From DATJPR01 sp963752915 (GTDB lineage Bacteria; Bacteroidota; Ignavibacteria; UBA10030; UBA6906), in the NCBI GenBank assembly GCA_963752915.1, contig CAVVZZ010000015.1:310001-374000 (forward strand): DNA of 64,000 bases. The letters run 5' to 3'. The notes beneath the pieces were generated by a model that was not told where the DNA came from, searched no databases, and saw only the letters and a list, made by a program, of their open reading frames with translations. Positions 17,562 through 25,859 of this stretch are shown piece after piece; within the stretch, counting starts at the first letter, position 1, and each line of letters starts with the position of its first letter. Position numbers and translations under genes: made by a program.

Positions 17562-20012
17562 GTGAACGGACATACGAGTTCAGACCAGATTCGAGAACGT
17601 CTGTGGGTGCCGCTCCTCTTTGGCGCCCTCGGCATCATCGCATTCATCAGGCTTGCCGACTCTGTGTCGCCACAGGCGTCGCTTGATCTGCGAATGACAC
17701 GCCCCGAGATCCTTGACAGCGCGACGTCGTTCATGCAGGGCCTCGGCTACAAGATCACCGGTTTAACAGAAGACGCATGGATCGTCATGAGTGCCGGGAC
17801 GCACCTCTACATGGAGAAACAGTTCGGGCTCGAACGCGCGAACGCGATGGTTCGGTCTGATTCGCTTCCCGCATCGTACTGGCAGGTCTCGTGGTATGAC
17901 AAGAACCTCTCGACGAGCCAGAATCCGGAGCACTATACCGTGTATATGTCTCCGGCCGGCAGGGTGTTACGATACAGCCATGAAATCCAGGACACCGTAG
18001 CGCTTCCCACAATCTCCCCTGACACCGCGCGCCGGGTCGCCGAGGCCGTACTCTCGAAATTCCATCAGGACTTTCCCAGCTATGTCCTGAATTCCTCCTC
18101 GGACATAACGCTCCCGCACAGGGTGGATCACCAGTTCATCTATGAGAAACATCAGGATGGCGTTGATTTGAACCTTCTTGCACGCGTGCAGGGAAACGAG
18201 GTGGCGGAAATCCGGTGGGACGCATCGCTCAACGGCGCATTCAGGTCACAGTTGAGTTCACAGTCCACCAATGGCGCGTTGCTTGTGACCCTCTCGATGG
18301 TGGCGAATTTTCTCCTCTTCTTTTTCGTCGTGATCCTCTTTCTGAAGAAATACCATGAAGGGGAAGTCGGGACGCACACGGCGTTTCTGGTATTCCTGGG
18401 GTATTTCGGTGTGGGGGTCCTTCTGATCCTCAACCAGTTCCCGGGACTCGGGGCAACCACGATGATCGGCGACCTGAACAAGACCTATGTCCGGTGGATC
18501 ACATTCTTCCTCTGGGTCTTTGTCCTCCAGATGTTCATGGGCGTCCTCACGTTCTCTGCCTGGAGCGTCGGGGAGTCGTCCTCGAGAAGCGTCTGGGCGG
18601 GGAAGATGACATCGATGGATGCGCTCCTGACACGAAGGTTCTTCACGCGCAATGGTGGAGAAGCATTGATCAGAGGGTATGGGTGGGGATTCGCGATCCT
18701 TGGTGTCCAGGCCGTCGTTCTGTCGTTGCTGATACGCGCACGTGTCATGATCTACCCTGTCAACCTTCAAGGGATCGCCGAATCGTATCTGCCTGGCATT
18801 CAACCACTTTTCTTTGGATTGGTTGCTGCGCTCTTTGGCGAGATTGTCACGCGTCTGTTCTTCATTTCATACCTGAGGGAGAAGACCGGGCGCATCTGGG
18901 CGGGCGCAATTGTCTCCATCGTCGTCTGGACGCTCACGGCGATCTGGTCGTGGGAATCCCCGCTCGGTGATTTGGGGATGCCCTGGAACCTGCTTGTCCT
19001 TGCGGTCTACGGCGCAGTCTTTCTTTTTCTCTTTCTCCGGTATGACCTTCTTACCGCGCTCGCAGCGGATTTTGTCGCTGTCGCAGTAAGCACGGCTATC
19101 CCTTTGTTCTGCTCGTCAGGAAATTCTTTTGCTGTGAGCCGCTGGACCTTCATTGCCGCGATGGCCGTTCCTCTGGTTGTCGCCGCGATCGGTGTGTTCC
19201 GGGGAAAACGATTCGAGTTTACGCCCGAGATCATGCCCGACCATATCCTGCGGATCAGCGAACGTGTGCGCATGGCGAAGGAACTGGAGATTGCGCGGAG
19301 CGTGCAGATGAGCCTTCTTCCGAAGGAGCACCCGAAGATCGAAGGGTATGAGATTGCCGGCCTGTGCATCCCGGCCCTCGAGGTTGGTGGCGACTATTTT
19401 GATTTCGTGCGGCTCGGTCCGAGGAAGCTTGGCATCGCCCTGGGTGACGTTTCTGGGAAGGGTGTCCCAGCCGCGATCTACATGACGCTGACAAAAGGGA
19501 TCCTCCAGTCGAACGCGGAAGAAAGCGTTACTCCGAAGCTCGTCCTTTCGAAGGTGAACAGCCTGATGTATCGCACCATTGAACGGAATTCCTTCGTGAG
19601 CATGCTTTACGCCGTCCTTGACGGCGATGCCGCGACCTTACGCTTCGCGCGCGCCGGCCAGTGCCCGATCCTGCTGACCGCCGGTCTTAGCGGGGAGGAG
19701 CGCTTCCTGACCACCAAGGGGATGGCGCTGGGCCTCGAACGGGGGGAGACGTTCAACAGCGTGCTGGAGGAAGTCGAGCTCAAACTGCAGCCCGGCGAAT
19801 TGCTGATCTTTTACACCGACGGATTCACGGAAGCGATGAACATCCGGCGGGAGGAATTTGGCGAGTTTCGCTTTGTTGAATCCGTTCGCAAACACCGGTC
19901 CAAACCTGTCGATGAGCTTATCCACGCCATCATCGAGGATATCCGTGTGTATGCAGGAAATGTCGATCAACACGACGACATGACTATCATTGCAGTCAAG
20001 GTTCTCTCCTGA
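17562..20012 (+). CDS. multi-helix membrane protein with C-terminal SpoIIE/RsbU PP2C phosphatase
   Basis: The 816-residue protein has one N-terminal membrane helix, an extracytoplasmic region (about 40-240), and then roughly ten membrane helices (about 245-550). A cytoplasmic PP2C phosphatase of the SpoIIE/RsbU type (about 570-816) follows. The phosphatase starts with the linker ELEIARSVQMSLLPKEHP and carries metal-binding Asp residues in GGDYFDFV, LGDVSGKGVPAA and HDDMTII. It should dephosphorylate a Ser/Thr site, typically on an anti-anti-sigma factor. The helical part resembles a CPBP (Abi/CAAX) domain: FGEIVTRLFFISYLRE matches the EExxxR motif, but the first Glu is Gly and the later His motifs are absent. 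The membrane part is thus probably a sensor rather than a protease. No partner anti-sigma gene is adjacent. Confidence 0.82.
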   Translation: MNGHTSSDQIRERLWVPLLFGALGIIAFIRLADSVSPQASLDLRMTRPEILDSATSFMQGLGYKITGLTEDAWIVMSAGTHLYMEKQFGLERANAMVRSDSLPASYWQVSWYDKNLSTSQNPEHYTVYMSPAGRVLRYSHEIQDTVALPTISPDTARRVAEAVLSKFHQDFPSYVLNSSSDITLPHRVDHQFIYEKHQDGVDLNLLARVQGNEVAEIRWDASLNGAFRSQLSSQSTNGALLVTLSMVANFLLFFFVVILFLKKYHEGEVGTHTAFLVFLGYFGVGVLLILNQFPGLGATTMIGDLNKTYVRWITFFLWVFVLQMFMGVLTFSAWSVGESSSRSVWAGKMTSMDALLTRRFFTRNGGEALIRGYGWGFAILGVQAVVLSLLIRARVMIYPVNLQGIAESYLPGIQPLFFGLVAALFGEIVTRLFFISYLREKTGRIWAGAIVSIVVWTLTAIWSWESPLGDLGMPWNLLVLAVYGAVFLFLFLRYDLLTALAADFVAVAVSTAIPLFCSSGNSFAVSRWTFIAAMAVPLVVAAIGVFRGKRFEFTPEIMPDHILRISERVRMAKELEIARSVQMSLLPKEHPKIEGYEIAGLCIPALEVGGDYFDFVRLGPRKLGIALGDVSGKGVPAAIYMTLTKGILQSNAEESVTPKLVLSKVNSLMYRTIERNSFVSMLYAVLDGDAATLRFARAGQCPILLTAGLSGEERFLTTKGMALGLERGETFNSVLEEVELKLQPGELLIFYTDGFTEAMNIRREEFGEFRFVESVRKHRSKPVDELIHAIIEDIRVYAGNVDQHDDMTIIAVKVLS

Positions 20013-20035
20013 ACGCAACGGACCGCATCGTGCGG

Positions 20036-20078
20036 GGATGCCCGCGAGGGGGACACACGGGTCCTCCCGCATCCTTTT
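20036..20078 (+). terminator. probable rho-independent terminator
   Basis: GGATGC (20036-20041) pairs with GCATCC (20069-20074), with an inner G-rich/C-rich stem, followed by TTTT. It lies 24 nt after the phosphatase stop. Confidence 0.55.
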
Positions 20079-20100
20079 GGAGAGCGACCGGGTCTAAACC

Positions 20101-20129
20101 TTGGCGTGCCGGTGATTGTCTAATATAAA
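20101..20129 (+). promoter_or_regulatory. sigma70-like promoter for lspA
   Basis: TTGGCG (20101-20106) and TATAAA (20124-20129) are separated by 17 bp, just after the terminator at 20036-20078. The lspA ATG lies 54 nt downstream. Confidence 0.55.
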
Positions 20130-20183
20130 GACGACCGACGTATCAGCAGGGGACCGACCTTTTCAGCCAGGAAGAACGAGTCT

Positions 20184-20693
20184 ATGATGGAAGGACGCAC
20201 ATTCAGGAATCTGGTCATCGTGCTTATGATTTCCATTATGTGCATTGGTTGTGACCGTGTTTCCAAGGATTTTGCGCGCGAACGTCTCGAACCGGGAGTC
20301 CGGGAGTCCGTCTTCGGCGATCTTTTCCGGCTCCAGTATGAGGAAAACCGCGGTGGGATGCTCAGTTTCGGGGCAGAGCTCAATCCCGATGTTCGCTTCC
20401 TCCTTTTCACGGTCATTGTCGGGACGATGCTCATTCTGTTGACAGCGTACGCGTCCTTTTCACACGACGTGGGCATCGCGGAACGCGCGGCCATTGCGAT
20501 GATCGTCGGAGGAGGCCTGGGGAATCTGATCGATCGGATCGTCTACAACGGCGTTGTAATCGATTTCCTCAATGTCGGCGTGGGAGGTTTCCGCACGGCG
20601 ATTTTCAATATTGCTGATGTCGCCGTTCTCGGAGGTGTTGCGCTCTTGATGGGCAGCGTGGTGTACCGGATGGTTCGACACCGGCCCATCTAA
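20184..20693 (+). CDS. lspA: lipoprotein signal peptidase
   Basis: Signal peptidase II, a membrane aspartyl protease that cleaves prolipoprotein signal peptides before the lipidated Cys. Family landmarks: GCDRVSKDFAR in helix 1, ENRGGMLSFG in place of the common N-x-GAAFS, catalytic Asp in GGGLGNLIDRI and the second catalytic Asp in FNIADVAVLGG. The 169-residue length and four membrane helices are normal. The altered ENRGGML loop is a mild deviation. A hotdog thioesterase follows 7 nt later. Confidence 0.92.
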   Translation: MMEGRTFRNLVIVLMISIMCIGCDRVSKDFARERLEPGVRESVFGDLFRLQYEENRGGMLSFGAELNPDVRFLLFTVIVGTMLILLTAYASFSHDVGIAERAAIAMIVGGGLGNLIDRIVYNGVVIDFLNVGVGGFRTAIFNIADVAVLGGVALLMGSVVYRMVRHRPI

Positions 20694-20700
20694 GACCCTC

Positions 20701-21168
20701 ATGCCCCGCGCCAGGATTCAACTCCCCGAAACCTTTCCCTTTCAGACACAACTGGCGGTCCGGATTTCCGACATCAATTATGGCGGCCATCTGGGAAACG
20801 ACGCCGTGCTCTCCCTCGTGCATGAAGGGCGAATCCGGTTTCTCGACTCGATGGGATACACCGAAAAGAATCTCGAAGGCCTGGGCATTATCATGACCGA
20901 CGCTGTGGTCGTATATCATGCGGAGGCGTTTCACGGTGATGCGCTCGTCATAGACATCGCGGTCGATGAAATCCAGAAGCACGGCTTCGATCTTCTCTAC
21001 CGGATTACCCGGCCGTTGGATGGCAAGGAGATCGCGCGCGTCAAAACAGGAATTGCCCTCTACGACTACGGGAGGAGGATCATCGGTTCGATGCCTGAAT
21101 CCCTGAGGCAGAAACTCGCGAACGGCATGCCGCCCGGGATTCCGAAACGCCCGGACATTCCTTTGTGA
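20701..21168 (+). CDS. 4HBT/YbgC-like acyl-CoA thioesterase
   Basis: A 155-residue hotdog-fold protein. RISDINYGGHLGNDAVLSLVHEGRIRFL contains the D-x-N-Y-x-G-H-x-x-N pattern, in which Asp is the usual catalytic residue. It should hydrolyse acyl-CoA thioesters; the chain-length preference cannot be read. It is spaced 7 nt from lspA and is probably co-transcribed. Confidence 0.85.
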   Translation: MPRARIQLPETFPFQTQLAVRISDINYGGHLGNDAVLSLVHEGRIRFLDSMGYTEKNLEGLGIIMTDAVVVYHAEAFHGDALVIDIAVDEIQKHGFDLLYRITRPLDGKEIARVKTGIALYDYGRRIIGSMPESLRQKLANGMPPGIPKRPDIPL

Positions 21169-21197
21169 CCCTGTCCTCCCTCGCACCACCCTCCATA

Positions 21198-21226
21198 TTG
21201 CTTCTGCGCGGAATTGTGGCTACAAT
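21198..21226 (+). promoter_or_regulatory. sigma70-like promoter for lysS
   Basis: TTGCTT (21198-21203) and TACAAT (21221-21226) are separated by 17 bp, giving a start near 21233, about 40 nt before the preferred lysS GTG. Confidence 0.55.
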
Positions 21227-21272
21227 ACTTGACTAATTCATCATCATGGATCGTGGCCTCGCCGGAGAACGA

Positions 21273-22787
21273 GTGGACAACGAACAACACCAGCAGGATA
21301 TCAACGAGCTTATGATGCGGCGAAGAGAGGAGCACGATCTCCTTCGCGCCCGCGGATTCAATCCCTATCCATTCGCCTTTGACCGTACGACAACGTCGAC
21401 GGAGATCCTTGCATCGTACAAGGACGACCAATCCCCGTGGACGGTATCCGTCGCAGGCCGCATCATGTCCCTTCGGCGGATGGGGAAGGCGTCGTTCTTC
21501 CACCTCGAAGACAGCAAAGGACGAATCCAGGTCTACCTGAAGCAGGATGATCTCGGGACGTCGTACGATGCATTCAAGCTGATGGACATCGGTGATCTTG
21601 TCGGGGTCGCAGGGTTCGTGTTCCGGACAAAGACCGGAGAGGTGTCAATCCATGCAAAAGAGCTGACGCTCCTCTCGAAGTCGCTCCGGCCTCTCCCGAT
21701 CGCAAAGGAAAAGGTCGACGAACAGGGAAACCGGACGGTCTACGACCCTCTCGCGGACAAAGAACTGCGGTACCGTCAACGGTATGTCGACCTCATCGTC
21801 AACCGGCAGCGTGCGGGAGGTCTTCGCCCAGCGCGCGCGGATCGTCTCGACCATCCGGCAGGTCGCTCGATGAGAAGGGGTATCTGGAAGTCGAGACCCC
21901 CGTCCTCCAGCCGCAGTACGGAGGCGCGTTCGCCCGGCCGTTCGTCACCCATCACAATGCTCTCGACATCGATCTCTACCTGCGCATCGCCGATGAGCTG
22001 TACCTGAAACGTCTGATCGTCGGCGGATTCGACGGCGTGTATGAAATCTCAAAGGACTTCCGCAACGAGGGGATGGACAAGAGCCACAATCCCGAATTCA
22101 CGATGCTGGAAGTCTACGTTGCGTACCGCGACTATCTCTGGATGATGGGGCTGGTGGAAGAGATGATCGGCAGGGTCGCCCGGGCGTGCACGGTTCGCTG
22201 GTTATCGACCGCGGCGAGCACGAAGATCGACTTCACGCCGCCGTGGGAGCGCCTCACGATGTTCGAAGCGATCGAAGGCACACCGGGCGCATGCTGCGGG
22301 GCCTCGATGAGAGCGGATTGCGGCTGGCCGCACGGGAGCTCCATGTCGAAGTGGCGCCCGGCGACGGGGCCGGCAGGATCATCGATGAGATTTTCAGTCG
22401 ATGATGTCGAGCCGAAGCTCCTGCAGCCGACATTCATCACGGACTATCCGCTTTCGATGTCCCCGCTGGCGAAGAGACACCGGAGCGAAGAGGGGCTGGT
22501 CGAGCGGTTTGAGGTCATCTGCGACGGCCAGGAACTCTGCAATGCCTTCAGCGAGTTGAACGATCCGCTCGATCAGCGTGCAGCGTTTTGAACAACAGAT
22601 GAAGGCGCGTGCGCGGGGAGAAGAGGAGATCCAGCCGCTGGATGAGGACTACCTGCGGGCGCTTGAATACGGTATGCCCCCCACGGCCGGGATGGGGATG
22701 GGCATCGATCGGCTGACGATGCTCATGACCGGTCAGGACTCGATTCGCGATGTCATTTTCTTCCCGCAAATGAAGCCGGAGCAGTAA
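21273..22787 (+). CDS. lysS: lysyl-tRNA synthetase, class II (broken by five single-base indels here)
   Basis: LysRS charges tRNA-Lys. The anticodon-binding OB domain (SVAGRIMSLRRMGKASFF) is followed by the class II core: motif 1 near QPQYGGAFARPFVTHHNALD, motif 2 in ISKDFRNEGMDKSHNPEF and motif 3 at GMGMGIDRLTML. The reading frame changes near 21805 (extra C), 21865 (extra G), 22277 (missing A), 22397 (extra C) and 22573 (extra A). Repairing each base restores continuous LysRS sequence with no gap or missense erosion. GTG 21273 was chosen for its GGAGA SD; ATG 21246 is an alternative. An essential gene with five fresh frameshifts and no decay points to consensus errors. Confidence 0.9.
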
Positions 22788-22872
22788 GGCGGAGGGAACG
22801 AACGGCGGCCGGGACGGACTGTCCGACCGGGACCGTATCGCACAGGGAACAGCGTCGGACTTTCGGGAATTC

Positions 22873-25005
22873 ATGCAGACCGTCAACTTTGTCTTTGCCG
22901 TCCACAATCACCAGCCGATCGGCAATTTCGATTCCGTCTTCGAGGATGCGTACCGTACCGCCTACAAGCCTTTTCTCGACGTTCTGGAACGCCATCCTTC
23001 CGTAAAGTTCACGCATCACTGGACAGGAACGTTGCTCGAATGGGTGGCGGACCATCATCCTGAGCTGATCGACCGGATCAAAGGGATGGTGCAGCGGGGA
23101 CAAATCGAGCTCCTTACCGGCGCGTACTATGAAGCCATCCTCCCCGTCATCCCTCCCGAAGACCGCGTCGGTCAGATCAAGAAACTCACCGCTCTCCTGA
23201 AGGATCTGTTCGGCGTTCACCCGAAGGGGATGTGGCTGGCAGAGCGCGTGTGGGAGCCGCATCTGGTCCCTGCGATCGTCGAGGCGGGAGTGGAATTCGT
23301 CATGATCGATGATACCCACTTCCGTTATGCCGGGCTGCGCGATGATCAACTCTTTGGCTACTACGTAACGGAGGACAACGGGAAAACCCTGGCCGTTCTC
23401 CCCATTAACCGGGCGCTCCGCTACGCTATCCCGTTCAAGTCGCTCTCGGAATCCTTCGACTACTTCCGGACCGTGGCCTCCCTGGACGGGAGGCGGTTTA
23501 TCGTGCACGGCGACGACGGGGAAAAATTCGGCGTGTGGCCTAAGACGTATCACAGCGTCTATGAAGAGGGATGGCTGGAATCATTCTGCCGGATGGTCGA
23601 ACAGGAGTCCTCGTGGGTCAAGCCGATCCATGCAGGGACGATCGTCAACCTGTTCTCCCCGGCCGGCAGAGTCTATCTGCCTGCGGCCGCATACAACGAA
23701 ATGCTGAAATGGGCTCTCGCGCCGCGCGCCTACAACGCCCTCGAGCGGTTCGAGCAGGTGTTGAAAGACCAGGGGCTCTATGATGAATATTCGATGTTTG
23801 TGCGCGGCGGGTACTGGAGAAATTTCTTCGTCAAGTATCCGGAATCGAACCACATGCATAAGAAGATGCTGCGGATTGCATCGCGCATCCATGCACTGCA
23901 TCGCGGGCAGGTCCCGCAGGAGATTCTGGACTCGCTGTGGGCCGGCCAGTGCAACGACCCGTACTGGCACGGAGTATTCGGAGGGCTCTATCTCCCGAAC
24001 CTTCGCATGCCGGTCTATCGCAGTCTCCTCCGGGCGGAAGCGGGCCTCGAGACGCTCCAGCAGGCCCACGGACCCCTTGTGGAGGAAATAGATTTCGATG
24101 CGGATGGTCACGCGGAGATCGTCCTGGAGTCGCAGCGTCTCGACATGTGTTTTACGCCCGTGTCCGGGGCGACGATGATCGAGTTATCGGTGAAGCCGGA
24201 GGCAGTGAACCTCCTCGATATTGTCAGCAGGAGGGAGGAGGGGTACCACCGGCAGGTCGTGGAAGCTGCGCATGGGCTGCATGGGTCCGGGTCGGGCGTC
24301 ACGGAATTCAAAGAGGCGGGCCTCGACCAGTACCTTTCCTACGACTGGTACCGGCACGGCTCGCTCGTCGATCATTTTTTCGGTGAGGGGGCATCGGTGC
24401 AGGACGTCCAACACTGCCGCTACCCCGAGCTGGGAGATTTTGTCAATCAGCCGTATACTGCATCGCCGCGGGTGAACGGAAAAGAGATCGAGATCGTTTT
24501 CGAGCGCGAAGGAGCGATCTGGCGATCCGCCACGCCGCACAGGCTTTCCGTGAAGAAGACCCTGCGGTACACCGACGGAAAGGATTCCTATTCCGTTGAC
24601 TATGTCATTACCAACCGCGAGCAACGCCCGATCGATCTCTGGTTCGGTGTTGAATGGTGCGTCGGCGAGATGGCCGGGGACGCGCCGGACAGGTTTTTCG
24701 ATATCGAGGGGCGACCCCTCCAGGACCGAAGACTGATGAGCCTGGGAGAGGAAACGAACGTGAAGAGTTACAAACTCGTCGATCGCTGGCTGCGGCTGCA
24801 GACGACGTTTACCCTGGACCGGCCGGCGACCCTCTGGCGGTTTCCGCTCGAGACCGTGTCCCTGTCCGAAGCGGGGTTCGAACGCGTCTTCCAGGCCGCG
24901 GTCCTCATTCCTCATTGGCGGTTTCGTCTTGAACCGGCGGGCGAGCCTTCCGCGGGCTCCCAGCAGTTCAGGACACGGATCTGCCAGGCGGTGACCGCTG
25001 CCTGA
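22873..25005 (+). CDS. GH57 alpha-amylase / 4-alpha-glucanotransferase
   Basis: Family 57 glycoside hydrolase of 710 residues with no signal peptide, so it is cytoplasmic and probably acts on glycogen or maltodextrins. The catalytic (beta/alpha)7 barrel begins VNFVFAVHNHQPIGNF. The nucleophile Glu is in MWLAERVWEPH and the acid Asp in VHGDDGEKFGVWP. C-terminal DUF1925/DUF1926-like beta domains (about 320-700) match the Thermococcus 4-alpha-glucanotransferase and Dictyoglomus AmyA layout. Its stop overlaps the next ATG by one base (TGATG), so the glycosyltransferase is coupled to it. Amylase and transferase activities cannot be separated from sequence alone. Confidence 0.92.
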   Translation: MQTVNFVFAVHNHQPIGNFDSVFEDAYRTAYKPFLDVLERHPSVKFTHHWTGTLLEWVADHHPELIDRIKGMVQRGQIELLTGAYYEAILPVIPPEDRVGQIKKLTALLKDLFGVHPKGMWLAERVWEPHLVPAIVEAGVEFVMIDDTHFRYAGLRDDQLFGYYVTEDNGKTLAVLPINRALRYAIPFKSLSESFDYFRTVASLDGRRFIVHGDDGEKFGVWPKTYHSVYEEGWLESFCRMVEQESSWVKPIHAGTIVNLFSPAGRVYLPAAAYNEMLKWALAPRAYNALERFEQVLKDQGLYDEYSMFVRGGYWRNFFVKYPESNHMHKKMLRIASRIHALHRGQVPQEILDSLWAGQCNDPYWHGVFGGLYLPNLRMPVYRSLLRAEAGLETLQQAHGPLVEEIDFDADGHAEIVLESQRLDMCFTPVSGATMIELSVKPEAVNLLDIVSRREEGYHRQVVEAAHGLHGSGSGVTEFKEAGLDQYLSYDWYRHGSLVDHFFGEGASVQDVQHCRYPELGDFVNQPYTASPRVNGKEIEIVFEREGAIWRSATPHRLSVKKTLRYTDGKDSYSVDYVITNREQRPIDLWFGVEWCVGEMAGDAPDRFFDIEGRPLQDRRLMSLGEETNVKSYKLVDRWLRLQTTFTLDRPATLWRFPLETVSLSEAGFERVFQAAVLIPHWRFRLEPAGEPSAGSQQFRTRICQAVTAA

Positions 25006-25760
25006 TGGCACACGGAACACCATCGTCCGGGAACATTGCGTTCAGCATCATCGTTCCAACGCTCAACGAAGAGAAGCTTCTGGAAGGAATGCTCCGGCAG
25101 TTCACCGACGGGAGAAGACGCCGGTTCGGCCTTGAGGTGATCGTCAGTGACGGAGGGAGCGTTGATGCAACGGTGGCGATCGCATGCCGCCACGCAGACG
25201 TCGTTGTCGAAAATACCGGCGGGAGCCGGCAGACAATCGCCCTCGGACGAAATCTCGGTGCGGCACGGGCACAGGGCGAGACGCTCGTTTTCTTGAATGC
25301 CGATACGCTGATCGGCGACCCGGATTTATTCTTCGAACGGCTGGAGCAGGTGCTTGGCAACAATGCGACGATTGCCGCCACGTGCAGGGTAGAAGTGTTC
25401 CCGGGTGACCGGCGCTTCTCCGACGCGGTGTTCCACGGGTTTTTTAACTGGCTTTTTTCGATGATGAACAGAGTGGGGATGTCGATGGGGCGGGGAGAAT
25501 GTCATGTGGTGCGGCGGGGGGTGTTCCTGGACGCGCACGGGTACGACGCGTCCATTGCTGCGGGAGAAGACTATGATCTCTTCCGGCGACTCGGGAAGTT
25601 GGGCCGGATTGTCTATTTCGATGATATGGTGGTTTATGAGTCTCCGCGGAGATTCCGGCGATATGGCTATCTTGGTGTCATGGGATCGTGGTTCGTGAAT
25701 TATCTCTGGGTAACCGTTCTCCACCGGTCGGTTTCATCCCATTGGAAACCCGTGCGATAG
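25005..25760 (+). CDS. family 2 glycosyltransferase
   Basis: GT-A fold transferase of 251 residues. The nucleotide-binding start FSIIVPTLNEEKLLEGML, the IVSDGGSVDATV strand and the metal-binding LVFLNADTLIG (DxD-like) are all present, and GEDYDLFRRLGKLG supplies the ED motif. A hydrophobic stretch near the end (VMGSWFVNYLWVTVL) could associate with the membrane. It shares one nucleotide with the GH57 stop codon. The acceptor is unknown. Confidence 0.9.
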   Translation: MAHGTPSSGNIAFSIIVPTLNEEKLLEGMLRQFTDGRRRRFGLEVIVSDGGSVDATVAIACRHADVVVENTGGSRQTIALGRNLGAARAQGETLVFLNADTLIGDPDLFFERLEQVLGNNATIAATCRVEVFPGDRRFSDAVFHGFFNWLFSMMNRVGMSMGRGECHVVRRGVFLDAHGYDASIAAGEDYDLFRRLGKLGRIVYFDDMVVYESPRRFRRYGYLGVMGSWFVNYLWVTVLHRSVSSHWKPVR

Positions 25761-25782
25761 CGGCAGAAAGACGGCGTTTTTT

Positions 25783-25811
25783 TTGATTCTCCATTCAATT
25801 CCTTACATTAT
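25783..25811 (+). promoter_or_regulatory. possible promoter for the ctpA operon
   Basis: TTGATT (25783-25788) and CATTAT (25806-25811) are separated by 17 bp in an AT-rich stretch between the glycosyltransferase stop and ctpA. The -10 box is weaker than others in the window. Confidence 0.4.
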
Positions 25812-25859
25812 CTACTGAGAACCGTGGATACGGGACAAACACTCTTGAGGGAGATCTTC

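Noticed and set aside
21273..22787. Programmed ribosomal frameshifting in lysS, topA and others
   Set aside because: No slippery heptamers or downstream pseudoknots at the breaks, shifts are scattered, and simple single-base repair explains each.
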